DNA from: Pseudomonas brassicacearum subsp. neoaurantiaca
GTDB lineage: Bacteria; Pseudomonadota; Gammaproteobacteria; Pseudomonadales; Pseudomonadaceae
DNA: 64,000 nt
Assembly (NCBI RefSeq): GCF_013608025.1
Contig: NZ_VDLV01000041.1
Location: 71,730 to 135,729 of the forward strand
Reading direction: 5' to 3'
Below, piece after piece: positions 1-10,200 of this stretch. The translations under genes and the position numbers were made by a program. Under the pieces are notes generated by a model. The model did not search any database and was not told the origin of the DNA. It saw only the letters and a program-made list of their open reading frames with translations. How positions within the stretch are numbered: the first letter of the stretch is position 1; every line of letters starts with the position of its first letter.

Positions 1-314
1 AAGACAGACTGGTAACCCTTGGCCTGGTAGCGCTGTTGCAGCGCGTCGCGGGCGCCCTCGATATCGGTGAGGCTGCGTTGCGGCCCGAGGAACGCATACA
101 CCGCTTCTTCGATGTCGCGAGCATCCAGCACGGTATTGCCGCGCACGACGTACTCGTTCACATCCACCAGGCGCGCAGGCGTTCCGGCGTCAGCCTCGAT
201 CGGCGTGCCGGCCTCTTCGGCGAATGCCGGCGCTTCGAAGGCCAGAGCGAGCATCAGCGCCGTGGGCAGGAAAGGCCACGGCCTGCGCTTGCTGTTGAAA
301 TCCCAATGATCCAC
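1..314 (-). CDS. pdtB: TPS outer-membrane transporter TpsB (PdtB-like), N-terminal part
   Basis: This is the first 104 codons of a ShlB/FhaC/HecB-family outer-membrane transporter, which moves its TpsA partner across the outer membrane; the rest lies beyond the window. The GTG start at 312-314 has a strong GAGGGGGA ribosome site just upstream. Residues about 8-30 form a signal peptide (basic start, PFLPTALMLALAF, cleavage near AFA-EE). After an acidic linker comes a POTRA_2-type domain: VNEYVVRGNTVLD, then IEEAVYAFLGP, then a helix ending in YQAKGYQSV, the usual VxGNTxL...FLGP...YxxxGY pattern. It follows phdA and pdtA on the same strand, as PA0692 does in P. aeruginosa. Family call is firm; the symbol rests on synteny. 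Confidence 0.88.
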   Translation of the reverse strand, partial: MDHWDFNSKRRPWPFLPTALMLALAFEAPAFAEEAGTPIEADAGTPARLVDVNEYVVRGNTVLDARDIEEAVYAFLGPQRSLTDIEGARDALQQRYQAKGYQSV

Positions 315-413
315 ACATCCCCCTCGATTCAATTGCGCCACGCGCGCAGCGCCTGCTGCCAAGGCGCGCGCTGCCAGGCCCGCAGCGTTGGCAGCGTGTT
401 GTCCTGTGACGGT

Positions 414-1004
414 TTATTTGTGTTTCGAATGCCTGGACAGCCAGGTGTGCAACAAGGCGAAGTTCAACGAGAATTCCGGCATGTGCATCAAGTCGCCGCA
501 GAACACTTCGCTGACGATGCGCTCGAGCAATTTCGCCGCGTGAGGGCTATCCAGCAGTTCGCCGATATCCCGCACGAAGACGGCGAACGTCCAGACCCGC
601 TGGTTCAGCTCGAGGCCGACAAACCAGCGGAACAGCAAGTTGTAATTGAGCTGCTCGTACAGCTGCTTTTCGCTGGGCAGCGAGTACAACAGTTGGAGCA
701 ACAAGGCGAGCATCAACGCCGGCACCGGCACCTGAATCTGTTGTTCCCGTGCCCATTGCTGCAGGGGTTCGGAGGAGGCCTCCAGCAGTTCTTCGATTTG
801 TGGGCGCAACATGACCAGGGAATGGCCAGGCGGCACGTAGCTGGACAACTCCTTCAAGGCGCTCTGCCAGTCGTCCTGGGACACGATCCACACCCAGGGT
901 GCGCCGTAGCGATAAACCGAAACCGGCTTCTTGCGTGCAGCCTCGACGATCTTCGACAGGCGCTGGTCCAGCTCCTGCATGCCCACTTTCGAGTAACTTT
1001 CCAT
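414..1004 (-). CDS. phdA: PhdA-like protein: Phd/YefM-like N-terminus joined to a transposase N-terminal (DUF772-like) domain
   Basis: A protein of 196 aa lying between pdtA and pdtB, the place of PA0691 (phdA) in P. aeruginosa. The chosen ATG (1004) has AGGGG 10 nt upstream; an ATG nine bases earlier is possible. Residues about 1-50 (SKVGMQELDQRLSKIVEAA, then PVSVYRYGAPWVWIVS) resemble the Phd/YefM antitoxin fold. Residues about 90-180 (LPSEKQLYEQLNYNLLFRW, then FVGLELNQRVW) match the N-terminal domain of IS5/IS4-type transposases. No DDE catalytic domain follows and no inverted repeats flank it, so it is not an active transposase. Its role is unproven; regulation of, or protection within, the TPS locus is an inference. 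Confidence 0.75.
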   Translation of the reverse strand: MESYSKVGMQELDQRLSKIVEAARKKPVSVYRYGAPWVWIVSQDDWQSALKELSSYVPPGHSLVMLRPQIEELLEASSEPLQQWAREQQIQVPVPALMLALLLQLLYSLPSEKQLYEQLNYNLLFRWFVGLELNQRVWTFAVFVRDIGELLDSPHAAKLLERIVSEVFCGDLMHMPEFSLNFALLHTWLSRHSKHK

Positions 1005-1151
1005 AGACCCCATAGCCCCTGTCACACCTGGCATCCAGCGCGAAATAGCGCAAAAAAGTTGTCCGGGCGTCCCTGCCAAAAGCTTCTTTTATGAACAGCA
1101 ATCCAGTGCCGTTGCCCTTTCACACAACCTTGACCGAGGCCACCGGCCACT

Positions 1152-1178
1152 ACCGAACTTTTGTCATCGAATCTTCAT
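1152..1178 (-). promoter_or_regulatory. PHO-box-like shared element upstream of phdA-pdtB
   Basis: Read on the minus strand this 27-bp block starts ATGAAGATT and ends ATGACAAAAGTTCGGT. It differs at only three positions from the block at 13863-13889 upstream of pdtA. On the plus strand positions 1161-1178 read TTGTCAT-CGAA-TCTTCAT, a 7-4-7 direct repeat close to the PhoB PHO-box pattern, but facing away from the downstream genes. It lies about 150 bp before the phdA start and beyond the pdtA terminator, so it could drive phdA-pdtB as a separate unit. The downstream AAGTTCGGT may belong to a sigma-VreI promoter; that is an inference. Confidence 0.55.
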
Positions 1179-1207
1179 GAACGGCTACCGACAGCGCCCC
1201 GCGCCCA

Positions 1208-1237
1208 TGAAAAAGGGCGACAGTTGCCTGTCGCCCT
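1208..1237 (-). terminator. Rho-independent terminator after pdtA
   Basis: A perfect 10-bp stem (AGGGCGACAG / CTGTCGCCCT, loop of 4) is followed on the minus strand by a run of five T. It sits 19 bases past the pdtA stop codon, so pdtA is probably transcribed separately from phdA-pdtB. Confidence 0.85.
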
Positions 1238-1255
1238 GGGGCCCTGGAACGATGC

Positions 1256-4200
1256 TTACAGCGTCAGGTTGCGTTGCTCCTCAGGGGTCAATTGATTGCG
1301 CGCCTGGTCGTCCAACCGTCCAGCCCCCAATACCCGCACGCTGTTGCTCGGTTCCTGGGCCGGCGCACGGCTGGCGCCTTCCTGGGATGGCGCCAGACGC
1401 TCGTTGCCGAAGCCAAGGACCTGCACGCTGAACACCGATGGCATACGGTTGCGCGAAGCGGCCTGTTGTTCGCGTGCGACGCCTTCCGCGGCATCGCTCG
1501 CCGACGCTGCGGCGGAGCTGGCGTTGGTCAGTGCGCCGGTATTGACCACCGCGCTGACCGGCACGCCGTTGGACTTGCCTTGCACCTGGATATTGGCGGC
1601 GTTCACCACGTGCAACGCGGCGATGTTGATGTTGCCCGAGACCCGGATGCCCGCCTCTCCCGCGTCGATGGTGCCGAGCGGCGCGAGCAGGTCGATGTCG
1701 CCCGGTGCGACCTCGGCGATGGGGTTGAGGGTGGCGATACCGGCGCCAGTGCTCGGCACCGACGGCGACAGCGTGACGTTGCCCCAGTCGTCGTAGACGC
1801 GCTTGGGCGGCGTGTACACCAAGGTGGTTTTCGAGCCGCGACCGGCGTTGATATCCCCGGTCGCCGACCAGGCGAGAATGTCGCCGCCGAAGGTGGTCAT
1901 GATCCGGCTTTGTCCCAGCAACACGCTGCCGTTGCTGAACAACTGAATGTCACCGGCACCTTGGGTGATGACCCCGGCACTGGACGGCGGGGCCTCGCCT
2001 TCGATACCGAACACCTGCTGCCCGCCGGGCGTCAGCATCTGGATATCGCCGCCGAAGTTGGTGTGCACCCCGGCGCCGCCGAACATCGTGATGTCGCCCT
2101 GGTAAGCCAAGGCATTGCCGGCCACGTCGTGGGTGGGAAACAGCGCGGCGATGGCGTTGCGACCGCGCAGGTAGCTGCCGGAACGCGGGCTGCTGGCATC
2201 GTTGTACTCGCGGCCACCGGCACGCAGCTCAGCGAAGTACACCTGGCGGGCAAACACCCGTTGTTGTTCGGACGGCAATGCCGCGAAGTAGGCCAGCGCC
2301 TGCTCGGTATCGCCGTTGAAGCCATACCGCAATGCCAGCCACGCCGCCAACTCGACCTCATAAGTCTTCGCCACCTTGCCCGGCTGTTGGGCCAGGCCGG
2401 CACCGGCGTCCGCCAGGTTGGCCGGGTCGAGGTACTGCCGCACGAAGCCCAGGTAATCCGGCCCGGCGGCGCCTACACCGGCTTGCATCACGATGCTTGC
2501 GCCGGGGCGATTGTCACCCGCTTTCACCGGACCGAGGCTGGTCACGGCGGCCTGGTCTTCCATCAGGATATTGCGCCCGGCGCTGATTTCCAGCGTACCG
2601 GGGCCGGCAACGTTGAAGGTGCTGTAGAGGATGTCGCGGCCGGCGGAGACAATGGAGATGTCCGTGGGGTCGTCGTGGACGAACAGGTTGCCGGTGCTGG
2701 TGGGCCCGGTTTCGAACTGCGTCAGTAAAGTGCCCGCAATGTCACCACTGTTGACGATATCCCGCCCCGCCATGATCCAGGCGGGACTGGCGGCCTCGTA
2801 CCAGGTCTCGCCGCCCCTGCGACCGGCACTGAAGGCAATCAGCTCGCCCGTGCGCAACCCAACGATATCGCCCCTGACGGCGTAGAAGCGTACCGGCTGG
2901 TCCGCGCCTCGATAATCTCCGCCAGACCCTGTACCGCCGAACGCGAACAAGCCCATTCCGATGCTTCTGAGTACCGAAGGGTCCGCACTCGCTCCTTCCA
3001 GGTCGCCGTGTAGCACACCCGATCGGTCCTTGTAATAGAACGCAGGATGGTCCGGAGTTGCCAGGCTGCTTGCTGAAGCATTGGTCGGTGATATTGCGTA
3101 GCCTCCCGCATAAATCGAATCCCCAGCGAGAAACTCCAGCTGCGCCTGGTTTCCAGGCGCCAGGATCAAGGAATAGGGGGTCACAAAGCTCCCTACCCCA
3201 CGTGATGAGGGCCCGTAATACAGGCTGCCTGAGGGCGCGGCTACCCGCAAAATCGACGGATAGACGAAACGCCCGTCGGTCGGTGAATAGTCCATACCGC
3301 CACGAGGCGTGATGATACCGGAGCCTGTCGAAAGCTCTCCGCCTTGGGTCGAAGGCGTAGCGTTCCCTCCAGCGGCAAACAGATCGATAGCCGTATGGTC
3401 AGTCCACAGGCTGAACCAGGAATATCCGGGGCCTCTGGTCCCGCCGCCCAGGTCCACCGACTGGGCGACTCGTGTCGGCGCACGGCCCGGGTCCACTGCG
3501 GCGCCAAGTACGAGATCGCCACGGGCATCCAGACTGGCGGTGGCATCGCCGGGTACCAGCAGCAGTCCACCGGTCGCGCTGGCCATCGTTGCATCGTATG
3601 GGTTGTAGGCACGGATTTCTCGGGGGTCCTGCGAAACCTCGTCCGGACCGTTGATCAATTCCATGCCGCCGAACGAACCGGCACTGGCCCTCAGCGAACC
3701 CCGCAAGTTCGTCAGGCTGCCATTCATGTCATGGCGCGAATCAACCGGCTGGCCGGCTAAGTCGAGAAACGCCCTAGCCTCCAGTGAAGGGTTGAGCGCG
3801 CCGCCGATTGCCAGCGACAGGTCACCGCCACCCGTGAACTTCAATTGACCGTCCACCATGCGCCCGGTCGAGCCGACCGCCAGGACTATCCCCTGACTGC
3901 GACTGGCGCCCTGCTCGCCTCGCTCTCCACGGGCGGCCAACATACCCGCGTCGCCTGCGACTCGCACATCCACGTTGCCGCCGCCCAACGTACCGACACC
4001 GGTGAAACCGTTCAGTACCGGATCGGTGCCATGGGGCACATAGGTGCCGAAATTGATCCACCAGGCCGTAGGCGTACCGTCACCATCGCCTTGGCGCCAC
4101 AACCAATTCCCAACCCCCGAGCTCTCCATCTGCGGTGCATCTTCGGTCACGAGAGTACTTTGTTTTCTGCCGACTATGTCACCGGCCAAATCGCCGCCCA

Positions 4201-7200
4201 CCGACAGCAGCAGGTTACCGCCATGGTCTGGATACCATGCGCGATATCGGCTGTCTGCGCCGCCATCCACCAAGCGTTCATAAGGGCTGTCACCGTTCCC
4301 CAGGATCGAGTCAGTCGGCAGGCCGGCGTTATTCACCGAGACGCCTCGCGCAAGGTTGTACGCCGCCGAGTCGGCCAGGCTCAAGGACGACGTGCCCGCG
4401 GTATAAATGCCAAACAGCGATTGCATGCTGAAATCACCTGCGCTGACCAGGTCCAGATCGCCGGTACCGGTACGAAGCACACTGAAGCTGCTGGTGCCCA
4501 CCACGTAGGTGTAAACGCTCCCACCGACGCATAACCCCGGCGCCTGGGCACAGAATTCGTCCTCCGACATACCGTACAGGTCCGCCAACTCCGCCACTGG
4601 CCGACCGGCATAGGTCAGGTCACCGAAATAGTCGAGCGAGGCTTGCTCGGTCAACGTCCGCCCCGCCGCGACGCAGAGCCCTGGCGCCTGCCCGCAGAAC
4701 TCGTCGACGCTCATGCCGTAAAGGTCAGCCAACTCCGCCACGGGTCGCCCGGAGTAGCTCAAGTCACCAAAATAGTCGAGCGAGGCTTGATCGGTCAGCA
4801 CCTGGCCTCCCGCCTTCGCCAGCATTCCATAGTGAGTATCGGCCACGGTAAAGCGCCCATGCTCGGCATACGGATTGACCAGGCGGGTATCAGCGGCTTG
4901 CAAATCAGCGCCCGCCACGGCACGTAGCGACCAGGACTGCGAACCCTCGGCCAACATGGGCGCGATTGCCCAGTTGTGGCCCTTGCCATCGCCGCCGCGC
5001 AGATTGATCTTGTCCACGCCTTCGGCCAGCTTCACGTCGGTGCCTGCGGGTATCAGCGCGCCCAAGGGCAACAGCAACGCGCCCGCCTGAACCACGGTGC
5101 TTGGGCTATGAACTGTCACCGAACTTGCCGGACGGCTGGGCAAAGCCACGCCTTTTGGCCAGACCAATCCGGTCAAGGCGATATCGCCGATCAACACCGA
5201 ACCACTCCCGAGGATCATCCCTTGCGCCACGGTCAGGTCGGCGGTCAGGCGCGTACCGGCGGCATACGCCACACGGCCGTCGCGGTAACGGATATTGGCC
5301 GCCAATACCGTGCCGGCAGGCAGTGAAATCGCCTCGGCCAACTCACCGTCCACCGGCAGGCGCGTGCCTGCGGCCAGAGTGATGGCTTGCAGCGGCAGGT
5401 CGTAGTTGAGGATGACGCCGGAGAGGAACGTCGTGCCGTCCTGCAATTCAATGCCCGCGCGGGGCACGAGCACATCGCCGTTGAACATTTGCTTGCCGGG
5501 CGTCAGCACCCAGCCATCGTCGTCCGGCGTTTCTGGCGGCGGCGCGAAACCATCGTTGATGCTGCCAAGCACGGTCAGGTCGCCCCCGGCGCGCAGTACC
5601 AGGCTGCCGACTTCGCCGGAACCGTATACAGGCGTTTGGGGTGTCAGCGGATTGAGGCTGGCGTAGCGATAGCCGGACAAGTCCAGGTCGCCCTGCACTA
5701 CCAGGTCACCGTCGGCGGTGGCGCTGACGATTTCGACGCCGGGGCGCAGGTGGAACGCGTTGCGGTACGTCGCATTGTTCAGGCCGGCCAGCTTACCGTC
5801 GCGCAAGGCGTCGTTTTTCAAGGCGTTGTCGATGAAGTTCCGGTTTTCGCGGTCGATGTCATTGAGGTAGTCCTGATTGATGATCTGATACGGCCTGCCG
5901 CTGGCCGCCGGATCGCTGCCGTAGTGGGCATTGTCGTAACGCTGCACACCATTGAGCGCTATCAGCTTGGCGCCCTGGATATTCAGGTTGCCGCTGGCGT
6001 CGATGGCGATATCGCCGGCAGTCGCCCCGCCCAGGCGAGGAGCGTTCAGTTCCAGGGTGCCGCGGGCCTTGCCGTCGTGGCCGGTCGTAGCGGCAGTGCC
6101 GTGACGCAAATCGATCCGAGCGCCGTCGGCCAAGGTCAGCAGGCCATCACCGGAACTGAGCTCGACCATGGCGCGGTTCGGCGAATCGATGATCTGGCCG
6201 TAGCTGTCGACCCGCAGCACGCTGCCATGGGCGTCGAGTACGGCGTTGCCGCCGAGGGTCAAGCCTTGCTTGCCGGCCAGGCGGATGGAACCCACCCGCT
6301 CGCCGCTGGCGTCCACGGTGCCATTGACCGTGAGTTTGCCGCCGTCCACCGATACGCTGACCACGCCGGCCTTCAGGCCATCGCCAATCACCAGGTCACC
6401 CTGCTTGAGCTGGAAGCTGCGCCCGCCGAATACCTGGCCCTGGTTCAACCGTTGGTTGAGGACGGCGAAATCCTCGCTCAGGCTTGCGTCACCCAGGCGT
6501 TGGGCGCGGATGTCCACGCTGCCGGCCTTGTAGGGCACGGCGGTACCGCCCGCATCGTAGTAGCCGCTGCTGCTGCCAAGAATGGTGCCCGCCAGGTCCA
6601 CCCTGCCGGCAGCCGCCGCCAATGCGGTGGCCTTGAGCGTGCCGGCCTGGTTGTTCACGGCGGAGAGATCGATCACCGAGCCGACAGCCTGGCGGATATT
6701 GCCGTTGCGGCTTTCGAGAATCAGGTCACCGCCCCAACTGTACTTGCTGACATCGTTGAAGGTGATTTTGCGTCCGGCCAGGTCGAGGCGCGCGGCGGCG
6801 CTCAAGGTCAACTCGTCCTCGGCGCTCAGGGTCAGCTTGCCGCTGGGCAAGACCACGTTGCCGTCGACCCGCACGTTCTGGCCGTTCAACGCCAGCTCGG
6901 CGCCGAGGCTATCGGCGCTGGCCACGGGCACGCGGCTGCTCGCCGGAGCGCTGACGCGGATATTGCCGCCTGCGGTGATCCGGTTGACCGACCCGGCCTC
7001 GCCGGTCATCAACGGCGTGAGGATGTTCAGGTTGCCGCCGCTGTACTGGAAACCTTTACCGGTGATGTATTCGCCCTGGCTCTGGTAAACCGACAAGCCT
7101 CCCTTATGGTTGGCGGTGATGCGTTCGCTGGCGTTGAGATTGACGTTGGCGAATCCCAGGGCCAGGCGGTCATAGGCCTTGGCCACCTTGGACTCGGTGG

Positions 7201-10200
7201 CTGGGGCATAACCAAACTCGATGCGTTGGGCATCGATCTGCAGGTTGCCCGTGCCGGTGCCCGCGCCGCCGGCCACGATGCTGCCAGCCTCGTTTTGCAC
7301 GCCATTCCAGATCAGGTTACCGGTGCGAATCAGCGCCGTTTCATTGGCATTGCCTTTGCCGTAGATCGCTGGAGTGCCAAGCACCAATTCCTTGAGCCGC
7401 GACTTGCCAGTCACCGCGTCAAAGGTATCGAGGCTGGCGTTGCCATAGAAATTCAGTGAGTCGCGCGCGCCCAGCACCAGGGTTTCGAGCGCCGGCGCGC
7501 CAGCGCTGGTATCGCCCAGCAACAGGCGGTCGAGCACCTGCTGGTTGAGTGTCAGGCCGCTGGGCAACAGATTGCGTGACGCCAGGTCGGCCAGGGTCTC
7601 GGCGCTGCCAACGTTGATGCCGCCAACCGCCAGGGTCAGGTTACGGGTACCGAAGCGTACGGCATCCGTCAGCTCGAAGCGATTGTCCGTGGCCGAGGCG
7701 ATGGTGCCTTCGGAATACAGGCGAGTGGTGCCGGTGCAAACGCCGTCGCACACGCCGATGCGGATACTGCCTGGTGCGCTGTCCGGACTTTGCGGGTTGG
7801 GTGCGGAAGGCGCCAGCATGTTCACGTAGCCATTGGAGACGGCGAGCACGCTGTTGCGACCGGGGTTGTAGAGATAGCCATCGCGCGAGTCACGCGCCAC
7901 GGCGCCCATGCCCAGCGTATTGATCGACGCGCCCTGCTCCACGGTGATGCCGCCATTGGGACTCGACGTCACCAGGAACACTTCCGGCGCCCGCAGGGTC
8001 GCACCGCTGCGCAGGGTGATATTTTGGGTTCGGGAGGCGCTGCCGTTGCCATCACTGAATTCAAGGAAGTTACCGCCCTGGCCATAGCGGGCCAAGGCGT
8101 AACCGCCAATGAACAGGCTGCTGGCGCGGATGGCATTCACCGCATCGTCGGTCAGGGTTACAACGTCCAATCCAGAACTGACCGCCTCTCCTGCCTTGAT
8201 GATCTCCAGGTTCCCGGCCCTGACCAACGTGAGTGCGGTGGTGCTGCCGCGACCATCTTTGGCTGCTTTGCTCAGCAGTTTCCCGGCAAAACTGAAGCTC
8301 GGTTGGTCACTCTGGTTGCGCTCGAACGTGACGTTGAACGCCTTGGCATCCCGGGGCAGCAACACGGAGGGCACGCCCAGGCGCGCCGCGTCGGCCAGGG
8401 CGAACTGACTGAAGCTGGTCTCGTTGTACTGTGAATAGCGGCGCAGCGTATCGGCCGCGGTGACGATCACTTGGCTCGCCAGGCTGTCGCGTACGCCCGT
8501 ACCGGCAATGCCGAGGGTACCGGCCGTTGCCCAGGAGCCGTTACGCATGGCCTGGGTCGGCACCACCCCACCCTGCCCGGCCAGGCCGTTGACCTCGATG
8601 CGAAACGCACCCGGCAGCAGCGCGTAGGTCGAGGGCAGTAAGGTATAGGTGCCGGCCGGCAAGCCGGGTACGCCAGCACCGAGGGTAATCTGCTGGCCGA
8701 CCAAGGGGGCGACGGCGCCGGCTTCACCACCCGTGGGCGCATAGCCGGTCTGTACGCCAGGAACGATAGCGTAGACCGGGTTGCTGCTCAGTGCCGGTAA
8801 CAGGAAACCGTCCGGACCGAACTGCACCAAGGGGTTGAAGCGCGCGTCAGTGGAGCCGCCACGCCCCGAGATGAACCCGGCGCCGGTCAATTCACCCCCA
8901 CCGGACACGTCCACAACGGCTCCCGCCGCAACGTCGATGGTCTCGCCCACCAGATCGATCTTTCCCGGCACGCCATTGAGGGCTGGCCGCAGCAGGCTCT
9001 TGTCGAGCGTCACGCCATCGAACACGTAGGACTTGCCATCCGCTGTTCCGCCATAGGGCATGACGAGCCCCGCGCCGCTGACGGAGGTCAGGCTGCCGGG
9101 CAGCAAGTTCACGTCGCTGCCGGGACGGGACGCGGTCTCCAGCGCCGTCTGGCCAATGATCAGGTTGCCCAATGGCGCCCGCAGAATGCCGCCCTGGTTG
9201 ATGACATCCGCCTCAAGCCGCAACTCGCCAAACGCGGAATAAGGCACCGAGGGAATCGCCGAGCCGTTGCGGCCTATGTCCATGCGCTTGGCGGTCAGCG
9301 TCCCTTGCACGCCGGTGCCGGGATAGATCTGCGCGGCGGTGAGGCCCAGGACGCCGGGGGTTCGAAGTAACATTTTATGATCGGCCTGGCTGCTCGCCAT
9401 CCGAATGTCACCCTGGCTGTTCAATTGCAAATCCGCAAAACCACGACGATCGACGTTTCGAACTTCGCCCTGGGCCATCGTCAGCGTTCCGCTGCCGCCG
9501 ATCCTCACCGCGTCGCGAACCTCAAGCAACCCGGTCGCTGACACCAACAACTGCCCTGCGGCAGGTCGTGCCGAAGGCGCCAGCCCTATGCCGGTGCTGC
9601 TGTTGTCAGCCCCGGCGGTCGTATTATCTTGCGCGCCGGCCAAGCGCACATAGTTACCGCGCAGTTTGACCACCGAGTCCGCCGCCGCTGTCTCCGCCAT
9701 GCCGTACGCACCCGCGTAGAGCTGAAGCGCATTGGCCATCGTCAGGTTGACATTGCCATCGAAGGTCAGCAGACCGGTACTGAAGAGGGACAACGTATCA
9801 AAGCCGCCGGCCTCGACCTGATCCACCGCAAGCCGTGCATAGCCGTGCTCCAGCAGGGAGGCGCCCTGCTCTGGCGCGCTCCCGGCCGTGATACCCGTCG
9901 CGGAATGGTGCTGCTCGATAATCAGTTCGCGAGTCTTGCGCTGGTTGTCCGGCAAATCCGAGCTGTTCAAATAAACCGTCGCCCCGAGCCCGACCGACAA
10001 GCTTCCGCCCGCCGCTCCGGCACCGCCGGCGGCAGCCTTGAACTGACCGTCCAGGTAAAGCCCACTGGTCGAGCCAAAACTGATGTCGCCGCCGTGGCTG
10101 GCAACCACTCGGCGTTGCCCCGCGTCATCCAGCACCGCCTGGGCACCCGAAGCATCGAGCAACGCGCCTTCGCGCACCACGATGAATTTGCCGATACCGC

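Noticed and set aside
414..1004. Active IS5-type transposase
   Set aside because: Only the N-terminal transposase-like domain is present; there is no DDE domain and no terminal inverted repeat.
36..1094. 352-codon open frame on the plus strand
   Set aside because: It lies antisense to pdtB and phdA, which have ribosome sites, a signal peptide and recognisable domains; its composition is typical of high-GC shadow frames.
5387..7459. 690-codon plus-strand open frame, and other long frames at 1274, 9629, 11255 and 12503
   Set aside because: All are antisense to pdtA and arise from its GC-rich codon use; none shows a domain or ribosome site.
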